Shown piece by piece: positions 59,811-64,000 of a DNA stretch of 64,000 nt (position 1 is the stretch's first letter; each line of letters begins with the position of its first letter). Below the pieces are notes generated by a model. The model saw only the letters and a program-made list of their open reading frames with translations, was not told the DNA's origin and searched no databases. A program made the translations under genes and the position numbers. Origin of the DNA: Alkanindiges illinoisensis (GTDB lineage Bacteria; Pseudomonadota; Gammaproteobacteria; Pseudomonadales; Moraxellaceae); the NCBI RefSeq assembly GCF_004377485.1, contig NZ_SNTY01000006.1, positions 1-64,000 of the forward strand, in the 5' to 3' direction.

Positions 59811-59982
59811 TATTTCCTCGTCCTTTTATGAGGGCACTAGCCACTCTGTTTTAATCTAAACCAGTACCCATACGCTGGTTGTAAGTTTTAGCATCACGCC
59901 TGCAGTTAGAAGCCAGTTTCGCATTTAAGCTTAGCTGACTTCATTAAAAACTACATGAAAAAACCGACGATTAGCGCTGTGT

Positions 59983-61284
59983 TTAATTGTCCAATTGCTG
60001 ATTTTTTGTTTCCTGCGTCACCAATACTGCCAGCAGGGTAATTAGCGCAGCTGCGGCCAGATAATAACCTACTGCGCCAAGACCATACTGTTTACCCAGC
60101 CACGTTGCAATTGAAGGTGCAAGTGAAGCTCCAAAAATTCCAGCAAGGTTGAAGGTTAAAGATGCGCCGGTATAGCGGACATTGGTTGGGAATAATTCAG
60201 ATAAAATAGTACCCAGAGGCCCATAAGTGAGTCCCATCAGGGCTAAACCAATACACAAAAAGCCCAGCACACCTGCATCGGTGCCGCTGTTGAGCAGGGG
60301 AGCCATAAACAGGCCAAACACAGCAATGGCCAGTGAAATAATGCCTAAAGTAATTTTACGGCCATGACGGTCTGCCAGCAGTGCAGAAACCGGAATGCAG
60401 GCTGCAAAAAACAAAATCGCAATCATCTGCAACACCAGAAAATGCTCGCGGCTATAACCCAGGCTGGTTGTTCCCCAGCTTAGGGCAAAAACAGTCACCA
60501 GATAAAACAGCACAAAGGTGGCCAGCGCAATGCAAGTGCCTAAAAATAGCATTTTGCCATGATGCTTAAATACGGTGAGCATGGGAACTTTAACCTGTTC
60601 ATGCTTGTCCAGTGTGGCCTGGAACACCGGTGTTTCGTGAATTTTTAGGCGCACAAACAGCCCGACCAGCACCAGCACACTACTGGCAATAAAAGGCAGG
60701 CGCCAGCCCCAAGCAAACAGGTCTGCTTCGCTCAGGAATTCACCCAGTAGCAGAAAAGAGCCGCTAGCCATTAAAAAACCAATCGGCGCGCCCAGTTGTG
60801 GAAACATGCCATACCATGCCCGCTTGCCGGGCGGGGCATTTTCGGTCGCCAGCAATACCGCACCACCCCATTCACCGCCCAGCCCCAGCCCCTGTCCAAA
60901 GCGGCATAGCGCCAGCAACAAAGGGGCAAGCACGCCAACCTGTGCATAACTGGGTAACAACCCAATAGCAACAGTTGAGAGTCCCATGGTGAGTAAGGCA
61001 GCAACCAGCGTTGCTTTGCGGCCAATCCGGTCACCAAAATGTCCAAACAGGGCAGAACCAATTGGCCTTGCAAAAAAGGCAATCGCAAAGGTCATAAAAG
61101 ATTGTAAGCGGGCCAGATCAGGATCATTACCCGGAAAAAACAGGACTGGAAATACCAGCACTGCAGCAGTAGCAAAAATATAAAAATCAAAGAATTCAAT
61201 CGTGGTGCCGATCAGGCTGGCAAACAGCACCGTTGCTTTTGAGTTGGTTTTGGCAGGCGCTGCCACAGCAACATTACTCATCAT
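59983..61284 (-). CDS. MHS-family MFS transporter (ProP/ShiA-like)
   Basis: 433 aa; an ATG one codon further in has slightly better ribosome-site spacing. Twelve membrane helices. The metabolite:H+ symporter family signatures are strong: LIGTTIEFFDFYIFATAAVLVFPVLFFP, FFARPIGSALFGHFGDRIGRKATLVAALLTMGLSTVAIGLLPSY and LCRFGQGLGLGGEWGGAVLLATENAP. Such transporters take up osmolytes, shikimate, citrate or dicarboxylates; the substrate is not predictable. It is monocistronic. No regulator gene is adjacent. Confidence 0.92.
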   Translation of the reverse strand: MMSNVAVAAPAKTNSKATVLFASLIGTTIEFFDFYIFATAAVLVFPVLFFPGNDPDLARLQSFMTFAIAFFARPIGSALFGHFGDRIGRKATLVAALLTMGLSTVAIGLLPSYAQVGVLAPLLLALCRFGQGLGLGGEWGGAVLLATENAPPGKRAWYGMFPQLGAPIGFLMASGSFLLLGEFLSEADLFAWGWRLPFIASSVLVLVGLFVRLKIHETPVFQATLDKHEQVKVPMLTVFKHHGKMLFLGTCIALATFVLFYLVTVFALSWGTTSLGYSREHFLVLQMIAILFFAACIPVSALLADRHGRKITLGIISLAIAVFGLFMAPLLNSGTDAGVLGFLCIGLALMGLTYGPLGTILSELFPTNVRYTGASLTFNLAGIFGASLAPSIATWLGKQYGLGAVGYYLAAAALITLLAVLVTQETKNQQLDN

Positions 61285-61617
61285 CTATCCCGGTTGTGCA
61301 GTAAAGTATTTTTTAATTCAGGAAATGATAGGAGTTCATTAGTCTGACTAAAAAAGACACAATTTATTAAGCGGTTAATATTGCCACCAGCCGGATTGTG
61401 ATACCAGTGTTTGATACTGTTTTTTATAAAACTCGTATTTTTAACAAGCTTGTGTCATTCAGTAAGTTTATGGCAAAAAAATATATAACCTGAGTTATGT
61501 GTAAAATTATGATCTGAGAGGGTTTAGTAGATTGCTGCTAAGGATCAGCATTATAAAAATGCGCTGCTGTAAAAATTACTTTAAAAACTTGGTGAATGCT
61601 TAAAATATATTTATTGG
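61285..61617. other. Intergenic region between the MHS transporter and the hemolysin III gene
   Basis: About 330 bp, AT-rich, no coding frame that looks real and no strong hairpin. It should hold the transporter promoter and the 3' end of the hemolysin III transcript. Confidence 0.4.
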
Positions 61618-62268
61618 TTAGGATAAAACATAAGTGTAAATTGCCCAGCAATGACAGGCAGCGCCCACTAGCACAAATAAATGCCAGATGGCATGGGTAT
61701 AGGGATATTTTTTGGCTGCATAAAAAATCGTTCCCAGCGTATAGCTTACACCGCCTGCAACCAGCCAGAAAAATCCCGCCGGGGGTAATGCATGATAAAT
61801 ATCTGGCAAGACAAACACGGCAAGCCAGCCCATTACCAGATACGCAGTCAGGGAAACTTTGGGAAACTGGTGAATAAAAAACAGCTTAAAAATAATACCA
61901 AGGCCTGCCATGCCCCATAAAATCCACAGCAGCAGTTCAGCTTTAAAACCCTCAAGGCTAATCATTAAAAATGGGGTATAGGTGCCCGCAATCAGCAGGT
62001 AAATCGCACTGTGATCCAGTTGTTTTAAAAAGGTACGCGCTTTGGGCGATTGAATGCTGTGATAGAGGGTAGAGGCCAAAAATAGCACCACCATGCTAAT
62101 GCTATAAATTACCAGTCCGGTGCTTTGGGCATTGCTTAAGCTGCCGAGGCCTTTTTTGAGTAAAAAAATACCAGCAATGAGCGCCAGTACAGCACCCAGC
62201 GCATGTGTTAGGGCATTGATGCGTTCTTCTTGGCTGTTATAGGGCATCATGGGACTGGATGAATTCAT
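61618..62268 (-). CDS. Hemolysin III/PAQR-family membrane protein
   Basis: 216 aa from ATG 62268; alternatives just downstream are possible. Seven membrane helices with the PAQR signature: NALTHALGAVLALIAG near the start (NxxTHxxG), STLYHSIQSPKARTFLKQLDHSAIYLLIAGTYTPF (S-x3-H...LDHSAIYLLIAGTYTPF) and the late His pair in THAIWHLFVLVGAACHCWAIYTYVL (HxxxH). The conserved Ser/His/Asp/His residues form the predicted metal site of this superfamily. Bacterial members are often named hemolysin III, but the biological role is unclear, possibly membrane-lipid homeostasis. Confidence 0.92.
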   Translation of the reverse strand: MNSSSPMMPYNSQEERINALTHALGAVLALIAGIFLLKKGLGSLSNAQSTGLVIYSISMVVLFLASTLYHSIQSPKARTFLKQLDHSAIYLLIAGTYTPFLMISLEGFKAELLLWILWGMAGLGIIFKLFFIHQFPKVSLTAYLVMGWLAVFVLPDIYHALPPAGFFWLVAGGVSYTLGTIFYAAKKYPYTHAIWHLFVLVGAACHCWAIYTYVLS

Positions 62269-62382
62269 GCTAATACACACCTGTTTTGAATCACATTAAC
62301 ATAAATTTAAGGGCATTTTTAGCACTCATCAGTGGGATGTTTTATCATATCTGTTTTCGTTATTGTAAAACTGGATATTGCC

Positions 62383-63678
62383 ATGTCTGACCAGCCACTG
62401 CCTCTATCTTCATCGGACAGCGTTCAGCAGTTACAACATATTATCAGCAGTGGTTTTGCGGCGGGTCAACTGGAAAAAATCAGTTTAAGCAAATATAAGG
62501 GCAATGAAACCGGTCTGGAAAAAATCCAGATTCGCACAGTTTATTTAAAAGACCAGCCGATGCTGAGCTTGGTTTATCGTTACCAGACCCGTGATATCAC
62601 CAAAAACTATACTTTGAGCGATGCACTGGCCGAAATTATCCGGCAACTGGATGCAGGCTTTAAGCAGGTCAATGTCAAAACGACCAGCACTGAATATCAG
62701 CTCATGATCAGCAAAAAAGGTAAACCGCTGCTTACGCAACAGGCAAGTTTGCAGTCTGGACAAAATGACATGCCACCTCAAAATAGCCCTCAACCCGGCA
62801 CACTGCATAACCGTGCCAAACAGCGCTATGTGGAGCAATCACGGCCATTCCTGCAACAGTTAGGTGTGACAGATCAGCAGGGCCAGATTATTCCGGCCAT
62901 GTCACGCAAATGGAAACAAATTAACAAGTTTGTAGAAATTTTTGCCAATGCCGTGGCGCAGACCCAGCTGGAACAGCACGAATCTATTTCGGTAGTAGAT
63001 TTTGGTTCAGGCAAGGGCTATCTCACCTTTGCTGTGCATGATTTTATTGTGCAGCAACTGCATAAAACCGCAGAGGTCACCGGAGTAGAGCTACGTGATG
63101 AGCTGGTGCAGTTTTGTAATCGGGTGGCTGATACGGTTGATGCACAGGGAATGACATTTTATCAGGGTGATGTGCGCAGTTTTAATCCGGGGTCTGGCTC
63201 AAGCGAAGCACCGCTTTGCCCAGACGCAAGACGAGAATCCAGTTCGAGTAAGGTGGATGTCATGATAGCCCTGCATGCCTGCGATATTGCGACGGATTAT
63301 GCCCTGCATACCGGGATTCGGCTGAATGCGTCGGTTATCATGTGCGCGCCATGTTGTCATAAGGAAATTCGTCCGCAACTTAAAATGCCGGGCCTGCTAC
63401 AGCCCATGCTGCAATATGGTGTGCATCTGGGCCAGCAGGCTGAAATGCTGACTGATAGCATGCGTGCATTATTGCTGGAAGCCAACGGTTATGAAACCAA
63501 GGTTTTTGAGTTTGTGGCGCTGGAACATACCAGAAAAAACAAGATGATTTTGGCCAAAAAAAAACAGCAGAGTGCCAAAAAGCAGGCTGATATCCTGCAA
63601 AAAGTACAGGCGCTTAAGCAGTTTTATGGGATTGAAAAACAAAGTCTGGAAGAGTTGCTGGGCGAAAATAACGGTTGA
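62383..63678 (+). CDS. SAM-dependent methyltransferase (Methyltransf_32-like) with an inserted Ser-rich segment
   Basis: 431 aa from ATG 62383; the frame opens at 62332. The first 120 residues form an uncharacterised alpha/beta region. The catalytic domain begins HNRAKQRYVEQSRPFLQQLGV and has SAM motif I VVDFGSGKGYLTFAVHDF, VTGVELRDELVQFCN, MIALHACDIATDYALHTGI and VIMCAPCCHKEIRPQL, the pattern of the Methyltransf_32/GSTCD-like family (ACD...CCHKE). Substrate unknown, possibly RNA. Between FYQGDVRSF and VDVMIALHACD there is an atypical GSGSSEAPLCPDARRESSSSK segment encoded by a palindromic repeat (63192-63225). A weak terminator follows the gene. Confidence 0.85.
   Translation: MSDQPLPLSSSDSVQQLQHIISSGFAAGQLEKISLSKYKGNETGLEKIQIRTVYLKDQPMLSLVYRYQTRDITKNYTLSDALAEIIRQLDAGFKQVNVKTTSTEYQLMISKKGKPLLTQQASLQSGQNDMPPQNSPQPGTLHNRAKQRYVEQSRPFLQQLGVTDQQGQIIPAMSRKWKQINKFVEIFANAVAQTQLEQHESISVVDFGSGKGYLTFAVHDFIVQQLHKTAEVTGVELRDELVQFCNRVADTVDAQGMTFYQGDVRSFNPGSGSSEAPLCPDARRESSSSKVDVMIALHACDIATDYALHTGIRLNASVIMCAPCCHKEIRPQLKMPGLLQPMLQYGVHLGQQAEMLTDSMRALLLEANGYETKVFEFVALEHTRKNKMILAKKKQQSAKKQADILQKVQALKQFYGIEKQSLEELLGENNG
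63192..63225. repeat. Palindromic insert within the methyltransferase gene
   Basis: GTCTGGCTCAAGCG (63192-63205) and CGCTTTGCCCAGAC (63212-63225) pair in 11 of 14 positions with a 6-nt loop, inside the coding sequence, exactly where the protein gains a Ser-rich stretch not expected between two core motifs. Confidence 0.6.
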
Positions 63679-63689
63679 AGTAAATGATC

Positions 63690-63717
63690 AAAAGCACGCT
63701 GGGTATGGCGTGCTTTT
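63690..63717 (+). terminator. Terminator after the methyltransferase gene
   Basis: AAAAGCACGC (63690-63699) and GCGTGCTTTT (63708-63717) are perfect 10-bp arms with an 8-nt loop; only the stem supplies the T-run, and it can act on both converging genes. Confidence 0.75.
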
Positions 63718-63739
63718 GGATGAATGCTGCTAAATTGAA

Positions 63740-64000
63740 TTAACGTCCTATATAGACTATTCCACCATTTAGGGTAATGGCTGGAGGTGGTGGATTATCA
63801 CTGCCATGGTTAGATGGGCTGGAATTGGTGAGAACAGTATTATTAAATTTTACACCAAATCCATTTGGCTCTACCTGAATTCCTTTACAGGGTGAATTAG
63901 CCTCACCACACTGATAGTCAAGTATAATTAAGCGCGTTAAGCTACTGGCGCTAGAATCAAGTAATACCGTATTAAGTTGAACAGACTTTACTTTTTTATC
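63740..64000 (-). CDS. C-terminal part of an unknown, possibly exported/pilin-like protein (partial)
   Basis: 86 codons on the minus strand, open to the window edge and ending at TAA 63740-63742. The visible sequence starts DKKVKSVQLNTVLLDSSASS and ends AITLNGGIVYIGR. It is rich in Asn, Ser, Gly and Val, has one Cys pair (CGEANSPC) in a short loop, and a Ser/Asn/Pro-rich stretch (NSSPSNHGSDNPPPP). Beta-strand-rich composition with a small disulfide loop resembles the C-terminal domain of type IV minor pilins (FimT/FimU) or another secreted protein. The N-terminus lies outside the window, so the family cannot be confirmed. Confidence 0.6.
   Translation of the reverse strand, partial: DKKVKSVQLNTVLLDSSASSLTRLIILDYQCGEANSPCKGIQVEPNGFGVKFNNTVLTNSSPSNHGSDNPPPPAITLNGGIVYIGR

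Overview
The window reads as a chromosomal stretch of a gammaproteobacterium, most likely a member of the Moraxellaceae (Acinetobacter/Alkanindiges-like). The evidence is the gene set and order (pdxA-rsmA-[J-like gene]-apaH, sspA-sspB, split pntAA/pntAB/pntB, ackA-pta, rplM-rpsI), moderate GC, and the style of the proteins. I infer family only; genus cannot be fixed without a search.

Region by region. 1-6.4 kb is accessory: the end of a decayed IS21-type element abuts a damaged HutC/GntR regulator, followed by an aldehyde dehydrogenase under a GlxA-type AraC regulator, a TetR regulator and a PaaX-family regulator with a 24-bp-arm palindrome at its start. 6.5-14.7 kb is a signalling/accessory block: a GAF-GGDEF protein, a small zinc-ribbon membrane protein, and two copies of a 'short unknown protein + tail-anchored BLUF photoreceptor' module. 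These flank a decayed EmrB/EmrA-type efflux pair, and a class A beta-lactamase gene lies inside the second module. 14.8-20.56 kb is mobile: an IS5-type remnant, a relic of an older tRNA-integrated element, then a 5.4-kb island bounded by a perfect 76-bp direct repeat of the 3' part of tRNA-Pro(GGG). It encodes a tyrosine integrase, an unknown protein, AlpA, a 27-aa membrane peptide, two winged-helix-type proteins, an origin-like repeat region and a phage terminase small subunit. That gene content is the signature of a minimal phage satellite (PICI/P4-like).

20.6-64 kb is mostly core genome: dusA, a DMT exporter, the proton-translocating transhydrogenase operon, an ammonium transporter behind a sigma-54 type promoter with an unknown downstream gene, rsfS, ackA-pta, a DUF4198 pseudogene, proA, an alpha/beta hydrolase with a PilZ-like tail, sspA-sspB, alkB-alkA-type DNA repair genes, a methionine-type aminotransferase, an acyltransferase, rplM-rpsI, pdxA-rsmA-apaH, a tandem triplet of secreted DUF2147 proteins, lrgA/lrgB, hflX, sodA under a Fur-box promoter, a PlsC-like acyltransferase, a PLD lipoprotein, a metallophosphoesterase, a membrane GGDEF protein, an MHS-type transporter, a hemolysin III protein, a methyltransferase, and the 3' end of an unknown secreted/pilin-like gene.

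The non-coding signals that stand out are a 93-bp MITE-like element present twice as a perfect inverted pair about 3 kb apart, a duplicated hairpin module with a covarying base pair between lrgA and lrgB, a perfect Crp/Vfr-type site before the first short unknown gene, and a four-copy inverted/direct 19-bp motif around terS in the island. Several genes are broken by nonsense codons (istB, emrB, emrA, DUF4198), most of them compatible with single GC-to-AT transitions, so the strain appears to be shedding accessory functions.
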